Source: Pseudomonadota bacterium | GTDB taxonomy: Bacteria > Pseudomonadota > Alphaproteobacteria > UBA828 > JAPUJA01 | Assembly (NCBI GenBank): GCA_027296525.1 | Contig: JAPUJA010000203.1 | Coordinates: forward strand, 1 to 6,828 | Length of the DNA stretch: 6,828 nt | Direction of reading: 5' to 3' | Part shown: positions 1 to 5,853 of the stretch, piece after piece | Layout of the letters: each line of letters starts with the position of its first letter | Position numbering within the stretch: position 1 is the stretch's first letter | Translations under genes and position numbers: made by a program | Notes under the pieces: generated by a model | What the model was told of the DNA's origin: nothing | Database searches by the model: none | Seen by the model: only the letters and a program-made list of their open reading frames with translations

Positions 1-700
1 CATGCGCCAGGACCCGCCTTTCGACATGAGCTACATCACGGCGACCCATCTGCTCGAGCAGATCCATCCCAGCACCCTCGTCGTGAACGATCCGGCCGCG
101 GTGCGCAACGCGCCCGAGAAGCTCTTCGTCACGCATTTTCCCGAGATCATGCCGCCGACGCTCGTTACCAGCGACAAGGAGTCGATCCTGGCCTTCCGCG
201 CGCGCCATGGCGACATCATGATCAAACCGCTCTTCGGCAACGGGGGCGCGGGCGTCTTTCAAGTGACGCCCCAGGACGAGAACCAGAACGCGCGGCTCCA
301 GATGTTCACGACCTTTTACCGCGAACCCGTCGTGGTCCAGCGCTACATCCCCGAGGTGCGCGAGGGCGACAAGCGGATCATCCTGATCGAGGGCAAGCCG
401 GTGGGCGCGCTCAACCGCGTGCCGCCGCCCGGCGAGGCGCGCGCCAACATGCATGTGGGGGCAAAACCTGAGAAGGCGACGCTGACCGTGCGCGAGCGCG
501 AAATCTGCGCGGCCATCGGCCCGACGCTCGAGCGAAGGGGCTTGATCTTCGTCGGAATCGACGTGATCGCAGGCTTCGTGACCGAGATCAACGTGACCTC
601 GCCCACCGGGATCCAGGAGATCAATCGCTTCGACGGCGTCTCTCTCGAATCCGACATCTGGGACGCGATCGAGGCCAAACGCCACCCGGTGGCCGGCTGA
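1..700 (+). CDS. gshB: Glutathione synthetase, C-terminal part (5' end outside window)
   Basis: This enzyme joins gamma-glutamylcysteine and glycine with ATP to make glutathione in the cytoplasm. The reading frame is open at the left edge, and the stop is TGA at 698-700. Counting from the ATG at base 2, the protein shows the MRQDPPFD motif (residues 1-8), which in E. coli GshB lies about 80 residues in, so the N-terminal domain is missing only because the window cuts it. The ATP-grasp part follows: MIKPLFGNGGAG (73-84, with K75 and a glycine-rich loop), EGDKRIILIEG (121-131) and EINVTSPTG (195-203, where E195 and N197 are the expected metal ligands). The C-terminus ends normally for the family (DAIEAKRHPVAG), so this end is intact. 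The ATG at base 2 is internal, not the true start. A tandem-repeat array begins 10 bp after the stop. In many alphaproteobacteria gshB sits beside the yifB/comM gene; here a peroxiredoxin gene separates them. Confidence 0.95.
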   Translation, partial: MRQDPPFDMSYITATHLLEQIHPSTLVVNDPAAVRNAPEKLFVTHFPEIMPPTLVTSDKESILAFRARHGDIMIKPLFGNGGAGVFQVTPQDENQNARLQMFTTFYREPVVVQRYIPEVREGDKRIILIEGKPVGALNRVPPPGEARANMHVGAKPEKATLTVREREICAAIGPTLERRGLIFVGIDVIAGFVTEINVTSPTGIQEINRFDGVSLESDIWDAIEAKRHPVAG

Positions 701-710
701 CCCGGGGACC

Positions 711-808
711 GGGCACCCATCGGGTGGGGCACCCATCGGGTGGGGCACCCATCGGGTGGGGCACCCATCGGGTGGGGCGCCCACCGGGTGGGGCGCCCAC
801 CGCGGGTG
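711..808. repeat. Array of 16-bp self-complementary tandem repeats
   Basis: Four exact copies of GGGCACCCATCGGGTG run head to tail at 711-726, 727-742, 743-758 and 759-774. A fifth copy (775-790) differs at two positions, and a sixth (791-808) carries the same two changes plus a CG insertion. Each unit can fold into a 5-bp hairpin (CACCC, loop ATC, GGGTG). The first change in copies 5 and 6 turns an A-T pair into G-T, so the plus-strand RNA could still pair. The unit length is not a multiple of three and the array lies after the gshB stop, so it is not coding. It could end or stabilise the gshB transcript, or simply be an expanding minisatellite; the sequence does not decide. Confidence 0.9.
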
Positions 809-867
809 AGGCTCGGCCCGATCACGTTTTCGTGAAGACGGTCGGGATGCGCGTCCGATCAAGCAAA

Positions 868-896
868 TTCCCTTGGGCCCGCAGGCGCGCTATAAT
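868..896 (+). promoter_or_regulatory. Likely sigma70-type promoter of the peroxiredoxin gene
   Basis: A perfect TATAAT lies at 891-896, 57 bases before the peroxiredoxin ATG. With 17-bp spacing the -35 position holds TTCCCT (868-873), a weak match to TTGACA. Two copies of ATCAAGCAA (858-866 and 895-903) bracket the promoter and could be a regulator's binding sites. The -10 match is seen directly; promoter activity is inferred. Confidence 0.5.
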
Positions 897-952
897 CAAG
901 CAACCAAGAACCTTTCAAAAAAACAACTCTATCCAAGGGGAGATTTCAGCAA

Positions 953-1591
953 ATGGCACTGCAACTAGGGGACGACGCGCCCGATTTCACCGTCGATTCG
1001 ACCGAGGGCGAGATCAGCTTCCACGACTGGGCGGGGGACAGCTGGGTCTGCCTGTTCTCGCACCCGAAGGATTTCACGCCCGTCTGCACGACCGAACTCG
1101 GGCGGGTGGCCACACTCAAGGAGGCGTTCGCCAAGCGCGGCTGCAAGATCCTCGCGGTCAGCGTCGACAGCGTCGCCGACCACAAGAAATGGTCCGAGGA
1201 CATCGCGGAGATCACGGGCCACGCGCCGAACTATCCGATCCTCGCCGATCCGGACCGCAAGGTCGCCGGCCTCTACGGCATGATCCACCCCAACGCGCTC
1301 GATACCATGACCGTGCGCACCGTCTTCTGGATCTCGCCGAACAAGAAGATCCGGGCGATGCTGACCTATCCGGCCCCGACGGGGCGGAACTTCGACGAGA
1401 TCCTGAGGGTGCTCGACGCGCTCCAGCTGACCGACCAATACAGCGTGGCGACGCCGGTGGATTGGCGTGACGGCCAGGACGTGATCATCGTGCCCTCACT
1501 CACCGACCCTGAGGAGATGAAGAAGAAGTTCCCCAAGGGCTGGAAGGAGGAGCGGCCCTATTACCGGACCACGCCCCAGCCCAACCTGTAG
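953..1591 (+). CDS. 1-Cys peroxiredoxin (Prx6-type), 212 aa
   Basis: This is a thiol peroxidase that reduces hydrogen peroxide, organic hydroperoxides or peroxynitrite in the cytoplasm. The fold begins at MALQLGDDAPDFTVDS. The active-site motif PVCTTELG is at residues 43-50, with peroxidatic Cys45, Thr42 as the companion Thr (TPVC), and conserved Arg122 (VRTVFWI). The other cysteines are C33 and C64. There is no C-terminal resolving-Cys motif, and the long C-terminal extension (VDWRDGQDVIIVPSLTDPEEMKKKFP) is typical of the Prx6/1-Cys class of about 210-220 aa. Such enzymes need an outside thiol, often glutathione, which fits the nearby gshB, but that link is inferred. The start is supported by a strong Shine-Dalgarno AAGGGGAG (935-942) about 10 bases before the ATG. 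A TATAAT box lies upstream, and a hairpin terminator begins 25 bases after the TAG, so the gene is probably transcribed alone. OxyR-type control is possible but no clear site was found. Confidence 0.95.
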   Translation: MALQLGDDAPDFTVDSTEGEISFHDWAGDSWVCLFSHPKDFTPVCTTELGRVATLKEAFAKRGCKILAVSVDSVADHKKWSEDIAEITGHAPNYPILADPDRKVAGLYGMIHPNALDTMTVRTVFWISPNKKIRAMLTYPAPTGRNFDEILRVLDALQLTDQYSVATPVDWRDGQDVIIVPSLTDPEEMKKKFPKGWKEERPYYRTTPQPNL

Positions 1592-1615
1592 GCGGGCATT
1601 GCCTTAAGCATTTGG

Positions 1616-1649
1616 CGGCCGGTGCGACCGACGTACCGGCCGTTTCTTT
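1616..1649 (+). terminator. Rho-independent terminator after the peroxiredoxin gene
   Basis: An 11-bp stem (1616-1626 with 1632-1642, containing one G-T pair) closes a 5-base loop ACCGA. It is followed directly by TTTCTTT (1643-1649). It sits 25 bases after the peroxiredoxin stop. It also argues against any comM start upstream of about 1650. Confidence 0.85.
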
Positions 1650-1694
1650 GGCCGCGCACGCGGTCCATAGATTTGGCCGCGTTGCGGTCCATGG
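1647..1694. repeat. Imperfect tandem direct repeat upstream of comM
   Basis: Two near-identical copies lie side by side: 1647-1670 (24 bp) and 1672-1694 (23 bp). Both begin TTTGGCCGCG and end GCGGTCCAT followed by AG or GG; the middle differs (CAC against TT). Each copy has a small inverted repeat (CCGCG/CGCGG in the first, CCGC/GCGG in the second). The first copy overlaps the T-run of the peroxiredoxin terminator. The function is unknown; it may be a binding site in the comM leader or a simple duplication. Confidence 0.65.
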
Positions 1695-1776
1695 ACAAGA
1701 AGCGCGGGCGTCCTGGCCTCCTCCCCGGGGCGCCCTGGAATCGCGTCAAGGCCCTGAAACCCGACCGAGCACGTTC

Positions 1777-3291
1777 TTGACCGCTCATATCAACAGCTTT
1801 GCATTTCGAGGCATCGACGTCCTCGATGTCGACGTGCAGGTGCAGATCGCCGCCGGGATCCCCGCCTTCACCGTGGTCGGCCTGCCGGACAAGGCGGTGG
1901 GCGAATCCCGTGAGCGGGTGCGCGCGGCGCTCGGCTCGCTCGGCCTCTCGCTTCCGCCCAAGCGCATCACAGTCAACCTCGCGCCCGCCGACATGACCAA
2001 GGAGGGCAGCCATTTCGACCTGCCGATCGCGCTCGGCCTGTTGGGCGCGATGGAGGTCTTGAGCGAGGACCAGGTGGCGGGCTTCGCGGCGCTCGGCGAG
2101 CTCGCGCTCGACGGCGCGCTCATACCCGTCGCGGGCGTGCTGCCCGCCGCGCTCGGTGCGGCCGGAAACCATCTCGGCCTGATCTGCCCGGCGGCCAACG
2201 GGGGCGAGGCGGCCTTGGGCGGCGAGCTCGAGGTGCTCGCGCCCGAGAGCCTGCTGTCCCTCATCAACCACCTCAAGGGAACCCAGCTGCTCTCGCCCCC
2301 GGAGCCGGCGATCGCGGAAGACGCCGGCGGCTATCCGGACCTCGCCGACATCAAGGGCCAGGAGACCGCGAAACGCGCCCTCGAGGTGGCGGCCGCGGGC
2401 GGGCATAACCTCCTGATGATCGGCCCGCCGGGCGCCGGCAAATCGATGCTCGCCTCGCGCCTTCCGGGCATCCTGCCGCCCTTGGGCGCGGCCGAGGCGC
2501 TCGAGGTCAGCATGATCCAGAGCATCGCCGGGATACTCGAGCAGGGCCGGCTCACGCGCCGGCGCCCCTTTCGCGATCCCCACCACTCGGCCTCGATGGC
2601 GGCCATGGTGGGGGGTGGCATCGGGGCCAAGCCCGGCGAGATCACGCTCGCCCATAACGGCGTGCTGTTCCTCGACGAGCTGCCGGAGTTCGCCCGCGCG
2701 GCGCTCGATTCGCTCCGCCAGCCGCTCGAGACCGGCAAGGTCGTGGTGGCGCGCGCCAACGCCCATATCACCTACCCGGCGCGGGTCGAGCTCATCGCCG
2801 CGATGAACCCCTGCCGCTGCGGCTATCTGGCCGATCCGGCCCAGGCCTGCAACCGGGCGCCGCGCTGCGCGATCGACTATCAGGCGAAGATCTCAGGGCC
2901 GCTGTTCGATCGCATCGACCTCCATGTCGAGGTGCCCGCCGTGAGCGCGGCCGATTTGACCCTGCCCCCGCCGGCCGAGGGCTCGGCCGAGATCGGCGCC
3001 CGGGTCGCGAAGGCGCGCGCGGTCCAGGGGGCGCGTTACAATGAGCATGACGCCAACATCCGCGCCAACGCGCAAGCCGAGGGCAAGCTCCTGGAAAAGG
3101 TCGCCGCGCCCGACGAGGCGGGCCGGGCGTTGCTCGGCCAGGCCGTCGATCGCATGAAGCTGACCGCGCGCGGCTATCACCGGGTGCTCCGGGTCGCGCG
3201 CACGCTCGCGGACTTGGACGAGGCCGACGGGGTCCGGCGCATCCACATCGCCGAGGCGCTTTCCTACCGGCGCATCCAACCGCCTCGTTGA
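1777..3291 (+). CDS. comM: YifB/ComM-family Mg-chelatase-like AAA+ ATPase, 504 aa
   Basis: This family forms AAA+ ring ATPases; ComM of naturally transformable bacteria is a helicase that drives branch migration as DNA is recombined into the chromosome. The order of parts is typical: an N-terminal ChlI/Lon-like domain (VDVQVQIAAGIPAFTVVGLPD from residue 18, ITVNLAPADMTKEGSHFDLP from 64), Walker A GPPGAGKS (216-223), Walker B VLFLDELPEF (D300, E301), a cysteine cluster MNPCRCG...C...C (C346, C348, C358, C364), the GPLFDRIDLHVEVP motif (R379), and a helical C-terminal lid ending in RRIQPPR. I chose the TTG at 1777 because MTAHINSFAFRGIDVLDVDVQ matches the usual family N-terminus and gives the normal length of about 505 aa. 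An in-frame TTG at 1612 lies at the edge of the upstream terminator and is not credible. The Shine-Dalgarno is weak (CGAG, 1766-1769). In alphaproteobacteria the gene often neighbours gshB. The symbol follows the family; a role in transformation here is not shown. Confidence 0.92.
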   Translation: MTAHINSFAFRGIDVLDVDVQVQIAAGIPAFTVVGLPDKAVGESRERVRAALGSLGLSLPPKRITVNLAPADMTKEGSHFDLPIALGLLGAMEVLSEDQVAGFAALGELALDGALIPVAGVLPAALGAAGNHLGLICPAANGGEAALGGELEVLAPESLLSLINHLKGTQLLSPPEPAIAEDAGGYPDLADIKGQETAKRALEVAAAGGHNLLMIGPPGAGKSMLASRLPGILPPLGAAEALEVSMIQSIAGILEQGRLTRRRPFRDPHHSASMAAMVGGGIGAKPGEITLAHNGVLFLDELPEFARAALDSLRQPLETGKVVVARANAHITYPARVELIAAMNPCRCGYLADPAQACNRAPRCAIDYQAKISGPLFDRIDLHVEVPAVSAADLTLPPPAEGSAEIGARVAKARAVQGARYNEHDANIRANAQAEGKLLEKVAAPDEAGRALLGQAVDRMKLTARGYHRVLRVARTLADLDEADGVRRIHIAEALSYRRIQPPR

Positions 3292-3325
3292 GAGGCGCCG
3301 CCGAACCTCACGAGACATCTTAGCC

Positions 3326-4336
3326 ATGCTCGCGCGCATCCCCGGCCCGGCGTATTTGTGGATCGCAATCCTTATCTTCGCGGCGTCCAATTCCGTCGTC
3401 CAGCTCCTGAACGACCTCGGCGCCCAGCACGCGATCGAGGGGCGCAACGCGATCTCGTTTTGCAACCTCCTGTTCGCGGGCAACGCCTGCGCCGTCGTCA
3501 CGCTCTTCGCCATCTACCGCAAGGAGTGGACGCTCCAAAACTTACGGCTTCTCTCCCGGGGCGATTGGGCGAGCCTCGTGGCCCTGGCCGTGCTCACCAC
3601 CGCGCTCGCGCCGGCGTTCTTCTTCATCGCGCTCGAAAACACGTCGGTGACGAACGTCGTTCTCATCGCCCAGATCGAGCCGCCTCTCGGGCTCGCGCTC
3701 GCCTGGCTCGTGTTCCGCGAGCGGATCGGCATGTGGGCCATCGCCGGCGCGGCTCTCTGCCTCGTGGGCGTGGGCTTGGCCGTCGTTTTGCAGCCCTCGA
3801 GGGGCGAATTCACGATTGGCAAGGGCGAGCTCTTCGCCGCGGCGGCCGCCGGGATCTTCGCGGTTTCCACGATCATCGCCAGGCCGCGGTTCAAGCGCAT
3901 CCCACTCGGCATCTTCATGGTGTTCCGCAACGCGCTGGGCACGGTGGTGTTCTTTTTCGCCGCGCTTTACTTGTACGGCGCCGAACACTTCATGGACCTC
4001 ACCTCGCCCTTTCTGTGGCAGTGGATGCTGGTCTATGGCGGCGTCATCATCGTCGCAGGGCAGCTCACCTGGTTCGCCGGCCTTAAGGCCGCGCGCTCGA
4101 TCGACGTGACGCTCGCGACTTCCGCCACCCCCGTCGCCGGCGTCCTGGCGGCGTTGCTGATCCTCGGCGAGCGGCCGATGAGCGCGCACTATATCGGCGG
4201 CGGGGTGCTCGTTCTCGGCATCCTGGTGGGCCTCCTCGGGGCCCGCGCCAAGGCTCCCAAGGCGAGGGCCGAGCCTTCCGAGAGGTGCGCATCAGCGCTC
4301 GCGGCCGAGGGCCGGACGGGATTCAAGGGCATCTAG
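3326..4336 (+). CDS. EamA/DMT-family permease, 336 aa
   Basis: This is an inner-membrane transporter of the drug/metabolite family (ten transmembrane helices from two EamA repeats); the substrate cannot be told from sequence. Repeat one covers about residues 10-157 and ends with the VFRERIGMWAIAGAALCLVGVGLAV block (RER 131-133). Repeat two covers about 165-307, with the matching LILGERPMSAHYIGGGVLVLGILVGL block (GER 281-283). The ATG at 3326 is 34 bases after comM; its Shine-Dalgarno is weak (CGAGAC, 3311-3316), so coupling to comM transcription is likely but unproven. After the last helix comes a polar tail of about 28 residues (KAPKARAEPSERC...FKGI) that is unlike a typical compact EamA C-terminus. 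Its TAG stop is made by the first bases of the palindrome cluster at 4334, so the original C-terminus may have been altered by insertion of that element. A second EamA gene lies convergently just beyond. Confidence 0.9.
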   Translation: MLARIPGPAYLWIAILIFAASNSVVQLLNDLGAQHAIEGRNAISFCNLLFAGNACAVVTLFAIYRKEWTLQNLRLLSRGDWASLVALAVLTTALAPAFFFIALENTSVTNVVLIAQIEPPLGLALAWLVFRERIGMWAIAGAALCLVGVGLAVVLQPSRGEFTIGKGELFAAAAAGIFAVSTIIARPRFKRIPLGIFMVFRNALGTVVFFFAALYLYGAEHFMDLTSPFLWQWMLVYGGVIIVAGQLTWFAGLKAARSIDVTLATSATPVAGVLAALLILGERPMSAHYIGGGVLVLGILVGLLGARAKAPKARAEPSERCASALAAEGRTGFKGI

Positions 4337-4482
4337 AGCGGCTCAAGTTTGATCGGAGCCGCTCCAGGCCGCAAACGCGGCCCGGCGTTTATGCGCCGCG
4401 CCCGCGCAGACGTGTCCCAAAGGGGCACTGGCGTGAGCGAGGAAAAATCCAGAGCGATTCCACGCAAAGTGGAATTGCTCTA
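4334..4482. repeat. Palindrome cluster between convergent permease genes (REP/MITE-like)
   Basis: About 149 bp hold hairpins in a row. (1) GAGCGGCTC 4336-4344 pairs with GAGCCGCTC 4356-4364 (9 bp perfect, 11-base loop). (2) GGCCGC 4367-4372 pairs with GCGGCC 4377-4382. (3) GTGTCCC 4412-4418 pairs with GGGGCAC 4422-4428 (one G-T pair, loop AAA). (4) AGAGCGATTCCAC 4451-4463 pairs with GTGGAATTGCTCT 4469-4481 (13 bp, one G-T pair, loop GCAAA). The outer ends TAGAGC (4334-4339) and GCTCTA (4477-4482) are inverted repeats of each other. Hairpins 1 and 4 share the AGAGCG opening, resembling dispersed intergenic palindromes of alphaproteobacteria (recalled, not searched). No protein is encoded. Confidence 0.75.
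4443..4481 (-). terminator. Probable terminator of the minus-strand his/hinT/permease unit
   Basis: Read on the minus strand, the 13-bp hairpin 4481-4451 (loop TTTGC) is followed after three bases (GGA) by TTTTT (4447-4443). It begins 12 bases beyond the TGA of the second permease gene. The three-base gap before the T run makes it less than ideal but workable. On the plus strand nothing T-rich follows, so it would act mainly on the minus-strand transcript. Confidence 0.5.
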
Positions 4483-4492
4483 AGAATCCAGC

Positions 4493-5435
4493 TCACACGG
4501 CCTCGGGCGCCGCGCGCTTGAGCCGCGCCTCGAGCGCGATCACGCCGGCGAGCACGAGCCCCATGCCGACGAGCTGCATCGGCGTCAGCGTCTCGCCCAG
4601 GATCAGATAGGCGTAGAGGATCGCCGCCGGCGGGCCGATGCCGCTCAGCAAGGCCGCGCGCGAGGCGCCCGTGTGCTTCAAGCCCTCGGCGAACAGCAGA
4701 TAGGGAACAAGCGTGCAGAAAAGGGCGATCAAGCCCGCATAGAGATAGGCCAGGCCATTAAGCTCGAGGTCGCCGACGCTATGGAAGGCGAAGAAGTGGA
4801 TGGTGAGCGCCGCAAACGCGCCCGTGACGGTGAAGGTCGTGAAGCGCAGACCCCCGATCCGGGGGGGTGGCGTGCTGATTGACCATGATGAAGCCCGCGA
4901 AGCCGAGCGCCGCCAGCATCGCCCAGGCGCCGCCTTCGAGATTGGCGAGCAAGTAGGCCAAATCGAATCCGCCCAGGGCGAGCAGAACCCCGCCCTCGAT
5001 CACGACGAGCACGAGCCAATGGCGCGGCGGGGGGAAGCGCCTTAGACGAATCCCATCGAAGACGAACACGAAGACCGGAAAGCTGAACAGAATGATGCGC
5101 GCGAGGCCGACGTCGATCAGCTCGAGCGCCTTGAAATCCGCGCTCCACGCGACGTAGGTGATGAGCCCGCCGCCCAGGAAGGAAACGAGCGCGGCCGGGC
5201 GCTCGACGGCGAACAGGCGCTTGGGCCCGAAGCGCGCGAGCGCGAGCGCCCAGAAGAGCGGCAGTGCCATCGCGAAGCGCAAGTAAAGCAGCGGGATCGC
5301 GCCCGCGCCTTCGGCGTAGGCGAGCTTGACGAATATCCCCTTGAACGAAAAAAGCGCCGCGGCGGCGAGCACGAAGAGGGCGCCGAGCGCGAAGCCCCCC
5401 GGCGCGAAGCCCCCCGGCGCGGGCCGCTCGCTCAA
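4493..5435 (-). pseudogene. EamA/DMT-family permease, split by a one-base frameshift
   Basis: This gene would encode a 313-aa ten-helix inner-membrane transporter of the drug/metabolite family, substrate unknown. The first frame runs from the TTG at 5435 to codon 190 (FIMVNQHAT) and then, if followed, reads nonsense to a stop at 4779-4781. The rest of the protein (RIGGLRFTTFTVTGAFAALTIHFFAFHSVGDLELNGLAYLYAG, then the normal EamA C-terminus with YLILGETLTPMQLVG) lies in another frame to the TGA at 4493-4495. Removing one base from the G7 run at 4861-4867 (C7 on the coding strand) joins both parts perfectly. The start TTG overlaps the hinT stop in TTGA, so translation is probably coupled. The N-terminus holds a doubled PGGFA segment. 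The remaining sequence shows no other damage, so the shift is recent, phase-variable, or a sequencing error. Confidence 0.85.
5389..5418. repeat. 15-bp in-frame tandem duplication in the second permease gene
   Basis: GCGAAGCCCCCCGGC occurs twice head to tail (5389-5403 and 5404-5418, plus strand). On the coding strand it adds five residues, giving the N-terminal APGGFAPGGFALG before the first membrane helix. The reading frame is kept. Confidence 0.9.
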
Positions 5436-5800
5436 GCGCGCTCGCGCGCGATCATCCGCCCCAAAGGCCGGCCACCGAAGACGTGAACGTGAAAGTGCGG
5501 CACCTCCTGGCCGCCATGGGCGCCGCAGTTCGCGAGCAGGCGGTAGCCCGGCTCGTCGAGCCCGAGCTCGCGCGCGATCCGGCCCACGGCGGCGAAGAAG
5601 CGCGCGATCACCTCAGGCGGCGCGTCCTTCGAAAAATCGTCCATGGAGACATATTCGCCCTTGGGGATCACGAGCACATGGACCGGGGCCTGCGGGTTGA
5701 GGTCGTGAAAGGCGAGAACCTCGTCGTCCTCATAGACGGTGCTGTTCGGAATCTCGCCCCGCAGGATCTTCGCAAACACATTGTTCGAATCATAAGCCAT
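5432..5800 (-). CDS. hinT: HIT-family nucleotide hydrolase (HinT-like), 122 aa
   Basis: HinT enzymes are small cytoplasmic dimers that hydrolyse purine nucleoside phosphoramidates and aminoacyl-adenylates. The sequence follows E. coli HinT closely: NNVFAKILRGEIPNSTVYEDDEVLAFHDLNPQAPVHVLVIPK at the start, HGGQEVPHFHVHVFGGRPLG at the end. The histidine triad is H102-F-H104-V-H106-V; a further conserved histidine is H41 (PVHVLVIP). I start it at the ATG at 5800 rather than the TTG at 5827, because the stretch between them contains the purine-rich GAAGGGGGGG ribosome binding site and the resulting length matches the family (about 120 aa). It lies 53 bp after hisE on the same strand, and its TGA overlaps the start of the next permease by 4 bp. 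A HIT gene next to hisE is a familiar arrangement in alphaproteobacteria; the reason is unclear, and a direct role in histidine synthesis is not established. Confidence 0.93.
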   Translation of the reverse strand: MAYDSNNVFAKILRGEIPNSTVYEDDEVLAFHDLNPQAPVHVLVIPKGEYVSMDDFSKDAPPEVIARFFAAVGRIARELGLDEPGYRLLANCGAHGGQEVPHFHVHVFGGRPLGRMIARERA

Positions 5801-5810
5801 CGATCGACCA

Positions 5811-5820
5811 CCCCCCCTTC
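5811..5820 (-). promoter_or_regulatory. Ribosome binding site of hinT with a G7 run
   Basis: The minus strand reads GAAGGGGGGG, ending 10 bases before the ATG at 5800. It decides the start of hinT. The run of seven G could slip and change the spacing or the strength of the site. Confidence 0.6.
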
Positions 5821-5853
5821 GCAACACGGCCCGTCAGAAGAGCGCTGAGCGCC

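Noticed and set aside
711..808. CRISPR array
   Set aside because: The units are 16 bp and directly abutting, with no spacers and no cas genes nearby.
343..825. A minus-strand open frame with a repetitive proline/glycine-rich N-terminus
   Set aside because: The repetitive part is the 16-bp array read backwards, and the rest is antisense to gshB.
817..846. Possible stem (CCCGA 817-821 with TCGGG 842-846, inner CACG/CGTG) as a gshB terminator
   Set aside because: The pairing is interrupted by unpaired bases and no T run follows, so I could not support a terminator call.
724..1470. A 248-codon plus-strand open frame starting in the 16-bp array
   Set aside because: It runs out of frame through the peroxiredoxin gene and has no ribosome site; its start is only the translated repeat.
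1612..1776. N-terminal extension of comM from a TTG at 1612
   Set aside because: It begins at the foot of the peroxiredoxin terminator hairpin, crosses a direct repeat, and the residues match nothing in the YifB family.
1561..2766. A 401-codon open frame on the minus strand opposite comM
   Set aside because: It is the complement of a well-supported comM gene, its product is Arg/Gly/Ala/Glu-rich with no family motif, and long antisense open frames are common in GC-rich DNA.
3358..4086. Arg/His-rich plus-strand open frame overlapping the first permease
   Set aside because: It is the +1-frame shadow of the permease, with no membrane segments or known motif.
4493..5435. Two separate half-size (five-helix) permease genes
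   Set aside because: Neither piece has its own start and ribosome site at the junction, and one base restores a single normal-length protein; a paired SMR-like system is not supported.
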